Below are positions 34,234 through 43,924 of a stretch of DNA of 64,000 bases, one piece after another. The notes beneath the pieces were generated by a model. It had not been told where the DNA came from. It ran no database searches and was given only the letters and a program-made list of their open reading frames with translations. Position 1 is the stretch's first letter, and each line of letters opens with the position of its first letter. The stretch is taken from contig NZ_BMLY01000005.1 in the NCBI RefSeq assembly GCF_014645555.1, positions 62,001 to 126,000 on the forward strand, given 5' to 3'. A program made the position numbers and the translations under genes. This DNA is from Silvimonas amylolytica. GTDB lineage: Bacteria; Pseudomonadota; Gammaproteobacteria; Burkholderiales; Chitinibacteraceae.

Positions 34234-35847
34234 TCAGAGTTTGAAATCCGCAATCATTTTGTCCAGCTCGCCTGAAATCCGCGTGATCTCGGCCACGGCA
34301 GCCGGTACTTCCGCTGCACGGCGGCTGCCATCGCTGGCGCCATTGGCAATGCGCTCAATATTTACCGCCAGCTGATTGCTGGCCTCGGCTTGCTCACGCA
34401 GCGCGCCGGAAATCACACCGATGTGTTCCATCAACTCCGTGCTGCTGGTACGCACCACACCCATGCCGGCACCGGCCTCTGTGGCGCGGCCGGTGGCAGA
34501 GTTCACGCGATCCGTATTGTTGGCAATTTCGCGCACTGCCGCATTGGTGGATTGCTGGTTCATGTCGATCATCTGGGTGATCTCGACCGTGGCACTGGCG
34601 GTTTTTTCGGCCAGCTTGCGCACTTCATCGGCCACCACAGCAAAACCGCGGCCGGCATCGCCAGCGCGGGCCGCTTCAATGGCCGCGTTCAAGGCCAGCA
34701 AATTGGTCTGACCGGCGATCTCTTTAATCACATGCACAATGCCGGCAATGCGTTCAGAGTTATCACCCAGTTCCCGCACGTATTGTGCGGCGGTCTGGGC
34801 GCTTTTGTTGACGGCGTCGATCTCGGTCACCACGCCCTCAACCTGTTCTGCGCCGATCCGCGCCTGTTCACCCGCTGCGCGGGCCGATTGCGCGGTTTGT
34901 TCGGCGCTGCTGGAGACATGGTTGATCGACACGGTCAGTTGCTGCACCGTTGCGGCCATTGCAGAACTGGCATTGCTTTGTTCTTCAGCGGCACTGGACA
35001 CCGCGCTGGCCACATTGGTGAGCGATTGCCCGGCGGTCACAAGCGTATGGCTGGCCCGTGATAAATGGGTAACCCAGGCATGTAATTGCTGACGCATTTC
35101 AGCCATGGAAGCCAGAAGGCTGGTGCGATCACTCCCGGCCAGCGGCACGCGTACCGCCAGATTGCCACCGGCAATTTCTTTGGCGACGTTGGCAGCGACA
35201 GCGGGCTCGCCCCCCAAGAGGCCAAAGATGGCGCGGCCGGTATAGAACAGCAAAATACTGAGCACCGCGACGGCAATGACACTGATGATGATGGATGTCG
35301 CTTCCATCTCTTTTTGGGTACTGTCGAACTCATGATCAGAGTCCGTTGCGGTCTGGTTCAGTTCGGTCGAAATCTGGTTGAGGTTGTGTTCGAGCGTGTC
35401 GCGGATGCCATCAATCTGACCATCGACCTTGCGGATGGCTTCGAAATCCATGGGCTGGGCAGCCAGTAGCGGACGGTACTGTTTTTCGTATAGATCCAGA
35501 TACTGGTTCAATGCCGCTTGTGCCGCCTGGGCCGATTGTCTGGCCTGCGGGCTTTGCGCCAGGTTTTGTACGTCAGCCAACTGTTTTTGCGCTTCGGCCC
35601 TGGTGTCAGCCCACTCTTTGTCAGAGGCAGCGAGGTCGTGGTTGATCACGGCATCCGCGATCACCTGATACAACGCAGCGCTCATCCCGACGGCGCGTTG
35701 TACTTGCGCGGCCTCCTGGAAACTTTGCACGCCCGCATCTTGCAAGCGCGCCATCCGGTGCAGCCCGTAAAGATTGTTGGCAATGAAAACCAGACACACG
35801 CCCAACATGAGCGCAGCCATAGTAATAAGGCGAGAACGCAGGGTCAT
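34234..35847 (-). CDS. Methyl-accepting chemotaxis protein
   Basis: A 537-residue chemoreceptor with the Tsr/Tar layout: TM1 at residues 8-27 ([20 protein letters not shown]), a four-helix-bundle periplasmic domain to about 185, TM2 about 188-208 ([20 protein letters not shown]), then a HAMP-like region and a signalling domain with the tip [19 protein letters not shown]. It ends [13 protein letters not shown] without the CheR/CheB pentapeptide. It is unlike the 24.6-kb receptor in its sensor part, so the two probably detect different signals. The ligand is unknown. Confidence 0.92.
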   Translation of the reverse strand: MTLRSRLITMAALMLGVCLVFIANNLYGLHRMARLQDAGVQSFQEAAQVQRAVGMSAALYQVIADAVINHDLAASDKEWADTRAEAQKQLADVQNLAQSPQARQSAQAAQAALNQYLDLYEKQYRPLLAAQPMDFEAIRKVDGQIDGIRDTLEHNLNQISTELNQTATDSDHEFDSTQKEMEATSIIISVIAVAVLSILLFYTGRAIFGLLGGEPAVAANVAKEIAGGNLAVRVPLAGSDRTSLLASMAEMRQQLHAWVTHLSRASHTLVTAGQSLTNVASAVSSAAEEQSNASSAMAATVQQLTVSINHVSSSAEQTAQSARAAGEQARIGAEQVEGVVTEIDAVNKSAQTAAQYVRELGDNSERIAGIVHVIKEIAGQTNLLALNAAIEAARAGDAGRGFAVVADEVRKLAEKTASATVEITQMIDMNQQSTNAAVREIANNTDRVNSATGRATEAGAGMGVVRTSSTELMEHIGVISGALREQAEASNQLAVNIERIANGASDGSRRAAEVPAAVAEITRISGELDKMIADFKL

Positions 35848-35986
35848 GGGAGGGTCCCTTGTTATTGATCAAACGGGTGATGCATTAAACATAGGGCAGC
35901 TTTGGGTTTTTGCAGCCGCAGGCAGATACGGTGATCACTAAATATAGATAGATATAGATGGCTATCTATCTGCCGGGGTTGGCAGG

Positions 35987-36448
35987 TCAGGTCTTGATCC
36001 ACAACCGTTGCGGCCCCGGCCCTTGTCGGCCCAGTTCATCCAGCGGGTTGCGCAACCGGCAGCGGTCGATCGACAGGCAGCCGCAGCCGATGCAGTCATC
36101 CAGTTCATTACGCAGTTTTTGCAATTGCGCGATCCGTGCATCCAGGTCTGCACGCCAGTGTTGCGATAAACGGGTCCAGTCTTCCCGGCTGGGCGCGGCG
36201 TGCCCGGGCAAGGCAGAAAGTGCTGCGGCTATATCCGCCAGGCTGATACCCACGCGTTGCGACACCCGGATAAACGCCACCCGCCGTAATACATCCCGGC
36301 CATAACGGCGTTGTCCGCCGGCGCTGCGGTGACTACTGATCAGACCTTTGGTCTCATAAAAATGCAGGGTAGAGACAGCCACCCCGGCACGACATGCCAC
36401 TTCACCCACTGTGAGTGTGCTGGCAATACCCATCTCTTCCAGTGTCAT
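35987..36448 (-). CDS. soxR: Redox-sensing MerR-family activator SoxR
   Basis: A 153-residue [2Fe-2S] regulator. The MerR helix-turn-helix is LTVGEVACRAGVAVSTLHFY with wing RSAGGQRRYGRDVLRRVAFI. A dimer helix follows, then the cluster-binding cysteines 119, 122, 124 and 130 in CIGCGCLSIDRC, the C-x2-C-x-C-x5-C pattern specific to SoxR. It responds to redox-cycling compounds. It is divergent from a monooxygenase gene that carries a canonical SoxR promoter. A short C-terminal tail (RQGPGPQRLWIKT) extends past the cluster. Confidence 0.95.
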   Translation of the reverse strand: MTLEEMGIASTLTVGEVACRAGVAVSTLHFYETKGLISSHRSAGGQRRYGRDVLRRVAFIRVSQRVGISLADIAAALSALPGHAAPSREDWTRLSQHWRADLDARIAQLQKLRNELDDCIGCGCLSIDRCRLRNPLDELGRQGPGPQRLWIKT

Positions 36449-36458
36449 GAAAAACCTC

Positions 36459-36489
36459 TTGACCTCAAGTTAACTTGAGATTCTAGGCT
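36459..36489 (+). promoter_or_regulatory. SoxR-controlled promoter (SoxR box in a 19-bp spacer)
   Basis: The -35 TTGACC (36459-36464) and -10 TAGGCT (36484-36489) are 19 bp apart, the stretched spacing of MerR-family promoters. The spacer is centred on the perfect palindrome CTCAAGTTAACTTGAG (36464-36479), the SoxR consensus. It drives the plus-strand monooxygenase gene. Confidence 0.9.
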
Positions 36490-36533
36490 GTGTTGGTGCG
36501 GGTGCACTGCCCGCTTGTCTACTGGAGACCACC

Positions 36534-36890
36534 ATGACTTCGACCAGGCTTGCCCATCTTCCCGTTCCGGTTGCTAACCCGTCCGCTGTCTTTCGGATTG
36601 ACCAGTTTGTCGTGCCAGACCAGGTTTTGCCGGCGTTCATGAAACAAGCCCACCGCATTGACGCCTTGCTGCACGAAATGCCCGGCTGCGAACACCACCT
36701 GGTGCTGACGCGCCAGCATGACGCCACCCACACCCGCGTACTGACGCTGGTGCAATGGCACAACGAAGCAGGAATGGCCGCCGCCAAAGCGGTGGTGCAA
36801 CAGATCTATGCCAGCGAAGGATTTGAACCGTCTGCGTTTATACAAAAACTGGGGGTAACGGCGGACTTCGGGATTTACGGCCTGGCTTGA
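36534..36890 (+). CDS. SoxR-regulated ABM-like monooxygenase
   Basis: A 118-residue protein of the dimeric alpha/beta-barrel ABM type: FRIDQFVVPDQVLPAFMKQA, then EMPGCEHHLVLTRQ, then RVLTLVQWHNEAGMAAAKAV. ABM-type quinol monooxygenases are recurrent SoxR targets in non-enteric bacteria, where they help remove redox-active quinones or phenazines. The SoxR promoter directly upstream supports this. A VOC-family gene follows closely on the same strand, probably in one transcript. Confidence 0.85.
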   Translation: MTSTRLAHLPVPVANPSAVFRIDQFVVPDQVLPAFMKQAHRIDALLHEMPGCEHHLVLTRQHDATHTRVLTLVQWHNEAGMAAAKAVVQQIYASEGFEPSAFIQKLGVTADFGIYGLA

Positions 36891-36910
36891 TCTCAATCAC
36901 TGGAAAAAGA

Positions 36911-37291
36911 ATGATGAACATTGAAAAGTCAGGGATCGTTTTATTGACCGGACGTTATGAACAATGTGTCCGTTTTTATCATGAGGTCATGGGTCTTCCC
37001 ATTCTGTTCTCAAAGCCAACCTTGACCTGTTTGCAGTTTGGTCATGCATATCTCATGGTCGAATCGGGCGGCATTGCCAAAGAGTCTGAGAAGCACCGTG
37101 GTGAAAATCCGGTCGTGATCCGGTTTAACGTTGAAGAGGTGGAAGCGACGGCCGAAGCATTACGCGCTAAAGGCGTATTGATTCAGGTGATGCATTTTGA
37201 ATGGGGTGTGATTGGCGTGTTTCATGACCCCGATGGCAATCGCTGTGAGCTGAAAAACAGTGACGCGCTGTTTCAGCGTGGGGCGGCTTGA
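36911..37291 (+). CDS. VOC-family (glyoxalase/bleomycin-resistance) protein
   Basis: A 126-residue protein of two beta-alpha-beta-beta-beta units. Unit 1: GIVLLTGRYEQCVRFYHEVM, GLPILFS and CLQFGHAYLMVESGG. Unit 2: VVIRFNVEEVEATAEALRAK and VIGVFHDPDGNRCELKNS, with the glutamate in C-E-L as a likely metal ligand. The ATG at 36911 (or 36914) follows GGAAAAAGA. It lies 20 bp after the SoxR-controlled monooxygenase and is probably cotranscribed, suggesting detoxification of an electrophile or aromatic. The substrate is unknown. Confidence 0.82.
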   Translation: MMNIEKSGIVLLTGRYEQCVRFYHEVMGLPILFSKPTLTCLQFGHAYLMVESGGIAKESEKHRGENPVVIRFNVEEVEATAEALRAKGVLIQVMHFEWGVIGVFHDPDGNRCELKNSDALFQRGAA

Positions 37292-37479
37292 TCTGTCCAA
37301 TACACCCGGTGGCATTCTCAATGCGGGTTGATCTGTGGGGGACTGGAGGGCCGCACATCAGCCGCACTGCCTTCTGTAACGTGGTTGCTACGCCTGTCGG
37401 TGTTGCGGGTGCGCAAGTGTGAGGCCATCAATATAGTGCGATTGCACAAAAAATCAGTTCAACCCGCCTGAGAACAACA

Positions 37480-38682
37480 ATGCCAACTGCAATTGCCCGA
37501 CTGGGCACGGCCCTTTGGGGTACGTTCGTTTTTTTGTCTGCCGCGACGAGTATGGCCGCACAGCCTGTGCCAGCCGCCGTGTCCGCCTTCACGGGCAAGT
37601 TCGGCAATCTTTATTCGCTGTTTGAGCATCGCCAGTTTGCGGAACTGGATCGGCAGATCAGCCAGATTCAGAAAAACTATGAGGCGGGCAAAGTCACCGA
37701 TCAGGATTTGTTGGATGCCTACCGCGCGATTTATAACCCCAACGTGGTGCCAGATTACTTTTATGATGACTGGGTAAAACAGTTTCCCAAATCCCATGCG
37801 GCTCACGTGATGCGGGGACTGCATTACAAAATACTGGCGCACAAGGCCCGGGGAGGGCAGTTCAGCAACCAGACTCCCCAGGCAAACTTCGACAAGATGG
37901 ATCAGCTGTATCGCATGGCGTATCCGGATCTACAGGTTTCACTCGGGATGACGCGCAAGCCCGTGATGGCGTATTACACCCTGCTGGATATGGCGAATCA
38001 CGTTGCGTCACGAGACCAAAAAAGGCAGCTCTACGAAAACGCGATCAAAGCTGTGCCTGATAGCTTTATATTGCGACGTCAATATATGCACACGCTGGAA
38101 ACCCGATGGGGTGGTTCTATTGGTGAAATGGCCGATTTTCTCAATGACTGCAAAGACAAGGGTTTGTCCAAAGACCAGATGAACGTGCTTGAGGCGATGG
38201 TTTACAAGGATCAGGGCTGGATTGCTTTTCAGGCAGAGCAATATGCGGTGGCACTTCCCCAGTTGACCAAATCCGCCGCACTGGTTTCAGGTAAAGAGCA
38301 ACTGATGGCGCCAAGCGCTGCAGCTGAAACGTTTGGTGAAATTGGCGATAGTTATCTGCGGACAGGAAAAAATGCGGATGCAGTTGTCTGGTATACCCGG
38401 GCACTGACCGTTGCTGGCGGTTGCGATTGCGAAGATCACTACTACGCCAATCGCGGCCTTGCGCAAGAACGGTTGGGACACGTTGACGACGCAATGCGTG
38501 ATTACATTACTGGGGCAGACAAGGGCAATGACTGGGCGCAGAGTCTTTTGGGCGTGTATTACTGGAAAGGCACGCACGTTCCGGTCGACAAGAAAAAAGC
38601 GGCGCACTACATGAAAATGGCCGTGGACCAGGGTGAAGAAGCTGCGATCAAGAATTGGCCGCTGTTGCAAAAAGAGCTGTGA
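37480..38682 (+). CDS. Exported TPR/Sel1-repeat protein
   Basis: A 400-residue protein with a signal peptide ending SMAA/QP near residue 27. The first half resembles DUF4034-type helical domains (LYSLFEHRQFAELDRQISQI; AYRAIYNPNVVPDYFYDDWV). The second half has tetratricopeptide and Sel1 units (AETFGEIGDSYLRTGKNADA; HYYANRGLAQERLGHVDDAM; AQSLLGVYYWKGTHVPVDKK). A GGCDCEDH motif could hold a disulfide. It is likely a periplasmic scaffold; partners are not known. It ends at a strong bidirectional terminator facing the efflux operon. Confidence 0.78.
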   Translation: MPTAIARLGTALWGTFVFLSAATSMAAQPVPAAVSAFTGKFGNLYSLFEHRQFAELDRQISQIQKNYEAGKVTDQDLLDAYRAIYNPNVVPDYFYDDWVKQFPKSHAAHVMRGLHYKILAHKARGGQFSNQTPQANFDKMDQLYRMAYPDLQVSLGMTRKPVMAYYTLLDMANHVASRDQKRQLYENAIKAVPDSFILRRQYMHTLETRWGGSIGEMADFLNDCKDKGLSKDQMNVLEAMVYKDQGWIAFQAEQYAVALPQLTKSAALVSGKEQLMAPSAAAETFGEIGDSYLRTGKNADAVVWYTRALTVAGGCDCEDHYYANRGLAQERLGHVDDAMRDYITGADKGNDWAQSLLGVYYWKGTHVPVDKKKAAHYMKMAVDQGEEAAIKNWPLLQKEL

Positions 38683-38696
38683 GTCTGGCGTATAAA

Positions 38697-38726
38697 AAAA
38701 CGGCTTGCCCAAAGGCAAGCCGTTTT
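38697..38726. terminator. Bidirectional terminator between the TPR gene and the efflux operon
   Basis: CGGCTTGCC pairs with GGCAAGCCG across CAAA, flanked by AAAA and TTTT, so it works for both converging genes. Confidence 0.9.
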
Positions 38727-38756
38727 GTTTTACCGCCAAACCAGCACAACAGCCGT

Positions 38757-40181
38757 TCAGCTTTTGCTGGCCGTCGCCACCACCGGCGCTTGCCAGCCGC
38801 CGCCCAGTGCTTTGTACACCGCCACCAGTTCCACATAGGAATCGGACTCCGCCAGTGCCATGGCATCTTCGGCAGCCAGTTGGGTGCGTTCGGCATCCAG
38901 CAAGGTCAGGAAGTCTGTTGCGCCTTCCTTGTAGCGCACACGCGCAATGTCGGCGGCACGTTTGCTTTGCTGGGCTGATTCGACCAACCGCGACAGCCGT
39001 TGTTGCGTGCGATTGTAGGTGACGAGCGCGCCTTCGGTTTCTTCCACCGCTTGCAGCACGGTCTGGTTGTAGCGTGCCAGGCTGGCATCCACATTGGCTT
39101 CGTTAGCACGAATCCGCGCGTTCACTGCACCCATCCGGAACGCTGGCCAGTCTACGGACGGCGTAATGCTCCAGGCTTGTGAACTGGCCTGCCCCAGTTC
39201 ACCGCCCCGGCTGGCGATAAACCCCAGGAAACCACCCACACTGATGCGCGGGAAGCGTTCGGCCATGGCTGCGCCGACGTCGGCATTGGCTGCCGCCAGA
39301 TCACGCTCGGCGGAGGCGATGTCCGGCCGGCGCTTGACCAGTTCTGTCGCATCGCCAATCGGGATGGGTTTGGAGATCGGCGGCAAGCTGACCGGTTGCA
39401 GCTGTGCTTCCTGGGTGCCGGGCATGACGCCGGTCAGGACATCAAGCCGGTACTGCGCCAGCTTGATCACGGTTTCCAGCGGCGGCAACGTGGCTTGCAC
39501 ATTGGCCAGATTGGCCTTGGCCCGAGCCACATCCAGTTCCGTGCCCTGACCATTGGTCACACGCGCCTGGGTGATATCCAGCGTCGATTCCAGATTCTTC
39601 AGGTTGCGCAAGGCCACGGCGTAGCGTTGTTGGGCGCCCCGCATCAGATAATAGTTGCGGCCAATTTCCGCCACCACACTGATGCGGGCGCTTTCCAGAT
39701 CGTAGCCGGCGGCATCGGCGCGGGCGCCCGCCCCTTTGGCCAGATTGGCCACGCGGCCCCAGAGGTCTAGCTCCCAGCCGGCGTCAAAACCGGCCTGGAA
39801 CGAGTTGGTCAGCACGCGGTCGGTGGTGAAACCGGGCACTTGCTGATTCTGGCGGGTCGCCTGAGCGTTCAACGTGACCGTCGGCCATTGGTCGATCTTG
39901 GCCACATCAAACTGCGCACGGGCGGCGTTGACGCGGGCCAGCGCCACACGCAGGTCGTTGTTGTTGGCAAGACCCTGATCAATCAGGTGGCTGAGCGCCG
40001 GGTCATCCAGTTGTGCCCACCAGTTCTGTTCGATCTTCGTGGTGCTGTAGTCGTCCAGTTTGGCATTGGCGATCTGGAAATCTGCCGGCCTGGGTGCGTG
40101 ATAGTCCGGGCCAACCGCGCAGGCCGCCAGCCCCAGGGCCAGCAGCGCCGCGGTCAGCGCCTTGAGTGGTAAATGCATCAT
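38757..40181 (-). CDS. RND efflux outer-membrane lipoprotein channel (NodT/OprM family)
   Basis: A 474-residue TolC-like channel. The lipobox LAAC (MMHLPLKALTAALLALGLA then AC) gives an N-terminal lipidated Cys. Two NodT repeats follow, including FDAGWELDLWGRVANLAKGA, RLVESAQQSKRAADIARVRY and TDFLTLLDAERTQLAAEDAM. It forms the outer-membrane exit duct of the tripartite pump. It starts 1 bp after the pump gene stop, so translation is coupled. Confidence 0.93.
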   Translation of the reverse strand: MMHLPLKALTAALLALGLAACAVGPDYHAPRPADFQIANAKLDDYSTTKIEQNWWAQLDDPALSHLIDQGLANNNDLRVALARVNAARAQFDVAKIDQWPTVTLNAQATRQNQQVPGFTTDRVLTNSFQAGFDAGWELDLWGRVANLAKGAGARADAAGYDLESARISVVAEIGRNYYLMRGAQQRYAVALRNLKNLESTLDITQARVTNGQGTELDVARAKANLANVQATLPPLETVIKLAQYRLDVLTGVMPGTQEAQLQPVSLPPISKPIPIGDATELVKRRPDIASAERDLAAANADVGAAMAERFPRISVGGFLGFIASRGGELGQASSQAWSITPSVDWPAFRMGAVNARIRANEANVDASLARYNQTVLQAVEETEGALVTYNRTQQRLSRLVESAQQSKRAADIARVRYKEGATDFLTLLDAERTQLAAEDAMALAESDSYVELVAVYKALGGGWQAPVVATASKS

Positions 40182-40182
40182 G

Positions 40183-43100
40183 TTATTTCGCCTCCAGTTG
40201 GGCCGGTGGCAGCAGCGGCGGTTGTTCGGTGGTGGCTTTGTGCTTCTTGCCAGACAGCACCAGCTTGCGCAGCAGGACGTAGAACACCGGGGTCAGCAAC
40301 AGACCAAAGAAGGTCACACCCAGCATGCCGGAGAACACGGCGGTGCCCATGGCGCGGCGCATTTCGGCGCCAGCACCGGTAGAGGTCACCAGCGGCACCA
40401 CGCCCATGATGAAGGCCATTGAGGTCATCAGAATCGGGCGCAGGCGCAGGCGGCAAGCCTCAAGCACCGCGTGGATCGGGTCCATGCCTTCCAGTTCTTC
40501 TTTCTCGCGCGCAAATTCGACAATCAGGATCGCGTTCTTGCACGCCAGCCCCACCAACACAATCAAGCCAATCTGCGTAAAGATGTTGTTGTCACCGTGG
40601 GTGAGCCACAGCCCGGTAATGGCACTCAACAAACCCATGGGTACGATCAGGATCACGGCCAGCGGCATGGTCCAGCTTTCATACAGCGCAGCCAGCACCA
40701 GGAACACCAGCAGCACGCACAGCGGGAACACCAGGATGGCGGTATTGCCAGCCAGAATTTGCTGATACGTCAGTTCGGTCCACTCGTAGGTCATGCCATT
40801 GGGCAGTTCTTCTTTGGCCAGTTTTTCCATGGCCGCTTGCGCCTGACCGGAGCTAAAGCCTGGTGCCGCGCCACCATTGATTTCAGCCGTTACATAGCCG
40901 TTGTAATGCTGTACGCGATCCGGGCCGCTGGTTTCCTTCACGGTCATGAACGCGCCCAGCGGCACCATGTCGCCATCGGCATTGCGGGTTTTCAGGCGGG
41001 CAATGTCATCCGGGCGCAGGCGGAACGACTGGTCGGCCTGGGCGTTCACCTGGTAAGTGCGGCCAAAGCGGTTGAAGTCGTTCACGTACAAAGAGCCGAG
41101 ATAAATCTGCATGGTGTCAAAGGCATCGGTCAGCGCCACGCCGTGGGTCTTGGCTTTGTCGCGGTCGATATGGGCGTCAATCTGCGGCACGTTGACCTGG
41201 TAGCCAGAGAACATCCCGGCCAGTTCTGGTGTCTTGCTGCCCTTGGCGATCAGGTTCTGCACTTGCTTGTACATCTCGTCAAAGCCCAGCCCGCTGCGGT
41301 CTTCAATCTGCATGCGGAAACCACCAATCGTCCCCAGCCCCTGTACTGGCGGTGGTGGGAAAATGGCCACAAAGGCATCTTGCAGACCGGCGTACTTGGC
41401 GTTGAGCTTGCCCGCAATGGCACCCGCAGACAGTTCTGGCGAGCGGCGCTCTTCAAACGGCTTGAGCGTCACAAACAAGATCCCGGCCGACGGACTATTG
41501 GTAAACCCGTTGATCGACAAACCCGGGAACGCCACGGCGCTTTCCACGCCCGGTTCTTTCAGGGCGATGGCGCTCATGGCGCGGATGACGCTTTCAGTCC
41601 GGTCCAGCGTGGCCGCACCCGGCAACTGCGCAAACGACACCAGGTATTGTTTATCCTGCTGCGGCACAAAACCCGTTGGCACGCTGCGAAAACCCAGCAC
41701 GGTGAAGCCCAACAAGCCGGCATAGACAATCATGGCGATGGTTGAGCGGCGCAGCATGCTCTGCACACTGCCCACATAACGGTTGGACGAGCGCACAAAG
41801 AAGCGGTTGAACGGACGGAAGAACCAGCCCAGCGCGGCATCCATCCAGCGGGTGAAGCGGTCTTTGGGTTCGTCATGCCCCTTGAGCAGCACAGCAGCCA
41901 GCGCCGGGGACAAGGTGAGCGAGTTGAAGGCCGAAATCACCGTGCTGATGGCAATGGTCAGCGCAAACTGGCGATAGAACTGGCCGGTCAAACCCGAGAT
42001 AAACGCGGTCGGGATAAACACGGCGCACAGCACCAGGGCGGTGGCGACAATCGGGCCGGTCACTTCGCCCATGGCACGGCGCGTGGCATCGATCGGGGAC
42101 AGGCCCAGCTCAATGTTCCGCTCGACGTTCTCGACTACCACGATGGCATCATCCACGACGATACCAATCGCCAGCACAAGGCCAAACAGGGAAAGCGCGT
42201 TCAGGCTGAAGCCAAACAGATGCATCAGCGCAAACGTACCTACCAGCGATACCGGCACCGCTACCAGCGGAATGATCGACGCCCGCCAGGTTTGCAGGAA
42301 CAGGATCACCACCAGCACCACCAGCAAGACGGCCTCGAACAGCGTATGCACCACGGCCTCGATCGAGCTCTTCACGAACACGGTCGGGTCGTAGACGATG
42401 GAGTAATCCACGCCTTCCGGGAAGTCTTTCTTCAGTGTCGCCATGGTGGCGCGCACGTTCCTGGAGATATCCAGCGCATTGGAACCTGGCCGCGCAAAGA
42501 TCGGAATCGCCACGGCAGGTTTGTTATCCAGCAAGGAGCGCAGGGCGTACTTGTCAGCACCCAGTTCCACACGGGCCACGTCTTTCAGGCGCACGATCTC
42601 GCCATCCGCACCGCTGCGGATGATGATGTTGCCGAACTCTTCCTCGGTAATCAGCCGGCCCTGAGTGTTGACGCTGAGCTGGTAATTGGCGGTGGAAGAC
42701 GACGGCGGCGTGCCCAGCGTACCGGCGGCCACCTGGATGTTTTGCTCACGTACCGCCTTGACCACGTCACCTGCGGTCAGATTGCGACTGGCGATTTTTT
42801 CCGGGTCCAGCCACAAGCGCATGGAGTAATTACCCGCGCCAAACAGTTGGACATCGCCCACGCCATCAATCCGCGCCAGTGCATCCTTCACCTGCAAATT
42901 GGCAAAATTGCTCAGATAGAGCATGTCGTAGCGGTTGTTGGGCGAGGTGAGGTGAACCACCATCGTCAGGTCTGGCGAGCTTTTTTCCGTGGTCACGCCC
43001 AGACGTTGTACGTCTTGCGGCAACTGCGGCGTGGCTTGCGCTACGCGGTTCTGCACCTGGACCTGCGCTTTATCGACATCTGTGCCCAGGGCAAAGGTGA

Positions 43101-43380
43101 CGGTCAGCGTCATGGCGCCATCGGACGTGGCTTGCGAGGACTGATACAACATCCCCTCGACCCCGTTGATTTTCTGCTCCAGCGGGCTGGCGACGGTTTC
43201 CGCAATGGTTTGTGGATTAGCCCCCGGATAATTGGCGCGCACCACCACTGTGGGCGGCACCACCTCCGGGTACTCGCTGATCGGCAACACCTTCAACGCC
43301 AACAGACCGGCGATGAAAATGATCATCGACAGCACCGCGGCGAAGATCGGCCGTTGTATGAAATATTGAGAGAAGTTCAT
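40183..43380 (-). CDS. RND multidrug efflux pump, HAE1 (MexF/BpeF-like)
   Basis: A 1065-residue proton-driven inner-membrane pump. It begins MNFSQYFIQRPIFAAVLSMI and has twelve membrane spans in two six-helix halves with two large periplasmic loops each. The proton-relay aspartates are in GIVVDDAIVVVENVERN. The docking and porter regions include the MexF-like QSSQATSDGAMTLTVTFALG and DVQRLGVTTEKSSPDL. ATG 43380 is the family start; the frame continues about 90 codons upstream, but that stretch reads through a repeat element and is not protein. The adaptor gene lies about 540 bp upstream, an unusually large gap for this operon type. Confidence 0.95.
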   Translation of the reverse strand: MNFSQYFIQRPIFAAVLSMIIFIAGLLALKVLPISEYPEVVPPTVVVRANYPGANPQTIAETVASPLEQKINGVEGMLYQSSQATSDGAMTLTVTFALGTDVDKAQVQVQNRVAQATPQLPQDVQRLGVTTEKSSPDLTMVVHLTSPNNRYDMLYLSNFANLQVKDALARIDGVGDVQLFGAGNYSMRLWLDPEKIASRNLTAGDVVKAVREQNIQVAAGTLGTPPSSSTANYQLSVNTQGRLITEEEFGNIIIRSGADGEIVRLKDVARVELGADKYALRSLLDNKPAVAIPIFARPGSNALDISRNVRATMATLKKDFPEGVDYSIVYDPTVFVKSSIEAVVHTLFEAVLLVVLVVILFLQTWRASIIPLVAVPVSLVGTFALMHLFGFSLNALSLFGLVLAIGIVVDDAIVVVENVERNIELGLSPIDATRRAMGEVTGPIVATALVLCAVFIPTAFISGLTGQFYRQFALTIAISTVISAFNSLTLSPALAAVLLKGHDEPKDRFTRWMDAALGWFFRPFNRFFVRSSNRYVGSVQSMLRRSTIAMIVYAGLLGFTVLGFRSVPTGFVPQQDKQYLVSFAQLPGAATLDRTESVIRAMSAIALKEPGVESAVAFPGLSINGFTNSPSAGILFVTLKPFEERRSPELSAGAIAGKLNAKYAGLQDAFVAIFPPPPVQGLGTIGGFRMQIEDRSGLGFDEMYKQVQNLIAKGSKTPELAGMFSGYQVNVPQIDAHIDRDKAKTHGVALTDAFDTMQIYLGSLYVNDFNRFGRTYQVNAQADQSFRLRPDDIARLKTRNADGDMVPLGAFMTVKETSGPDRVQHYNGYVTAEINGGAAPGFSSGQAQAAMEKLAKEELPNGMTYEWTELTYQQILAGNTAILVFPLCVLLVFLVLAALYESWTMPLAVILIVPMGLLSAITGLWLTHGDNNIFTQIGLIVLVGLACKNAILIVEFAREKEELEGMDPIHAVLEACRLRLRPILMTSMAFIMGVVPLVTSTGAGAEMRRAMGTAVFSGMLGVTFFGLLLTPVFYVLLRKLVLSGKKHKATTEQPPLLPPAQLEAK

Positions 43381-43470
43381 GTCTCTGTCCCAGTGTTTTG
43401 TACCTGCCAGGGTTAAAGGCCCTGACGTGTCTTGAACTTGTGGTTCCTGCAGACCACCTGCGGTGGCCGC

Positions 43471-43498
43471 CTGGATTCCGGCGTTCGCGGGAATGACG
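43471..43498. repeat. Short CATTCC/GGAAT hairpin repeat
   Basis: CTGGATTCCGGCGTTCGCGG followed by GAATGACG. Related copies with the same GTCATTCC...GGAATCCAG ends lie at about 46866, 48070, 48467, 52713 and 52831. They resemble REP or neisserial dRS3-type elements. Confidence 0.6.
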
Positions 43499-43625
43499 GA
43501 GTTGGGGGTGGTGGCGGTAGGGTGGATTCGCGTAGCAATCCACCGTCGCAATGGTGGATTGTCGCTTCGCTCCGAATCCACCCTACGCAGTCCGCGGTTG
43601 GGTTTGCTGTTGCTGTTGGGTTTGT

Positions 43626-43818
43626 TTTTGACTTTCCTCCCCCTGTCGAGCACTTTGCCGATGGAGAGAGGGAGACCTTAGGCTCCTGACCGACTGAGGG
43701 CACGCCGGAGGCGCAAAGTGCGGGGGTCGCCTTTCTTTGCCTACTTTCTTTGGCGAAGCAAAGAAAGTAGGGTGGTCCGGGCACCCCCGGTATCAAAATC
43801 ACCCGCGCCAAAGGCGCT
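43626..43818 (+). repeat. Structured dispersed repeat, copy 1
   Basis: The element runs from TTTTGACTTTC to GGCGCT. Stems: outer GCACTTTG (43650)/CAAAGTGC (43714); central CCTACTTTCTTTG (43740-43752)/CAAAGAAAGTAGG (43759-43771) with loop GCGAAG; a CCGGG/CCCGG stem; terminal GCGCC-AAA-GGCGC. Confidence 0.8.
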
Positions 43819-43924
43819 CAAGCAGTTGCCTTTGACTTTGCAGTTCCAACCCACGCCAGCAAAAACCCATCACCCAAACAACAACCCAACCCACATCCCC
43901 GCAAACACCCCATCCCGATGGTGA

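Larger units (their letters stand above)
43381..43924. other. Repeat-filled gap inside the efflux operon
   Basis: 544 bp between the adaptor and pump genes, which normally lie tens of bases apart. From the pump side it holds a CATTCC-type hairpin (43471-43498), a GTAGGGTGGATTCG/CGAATCCACCCTAC inverted repeat (about 43515-43590) and structured repeat copy 1 (43626-43818). No gene. Confidence 0.75.

Noticed and set aside
41875-43416. Long open frame on the plus strand opposite the RND pump gene
   Set aside because: It is antisense to a certain gene, is rich in His/Arg/Gln as expected of a GC-rich shadow frame, and shows no family motif.
43381-43653. Upstream in-frame extension of the RND pump gene
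   Set aside because: It translates repeat and hairpin DNA (Asn/Lys/Pro/Ser-rich) and precedes the universal MNFSQYFIQRP-type start.
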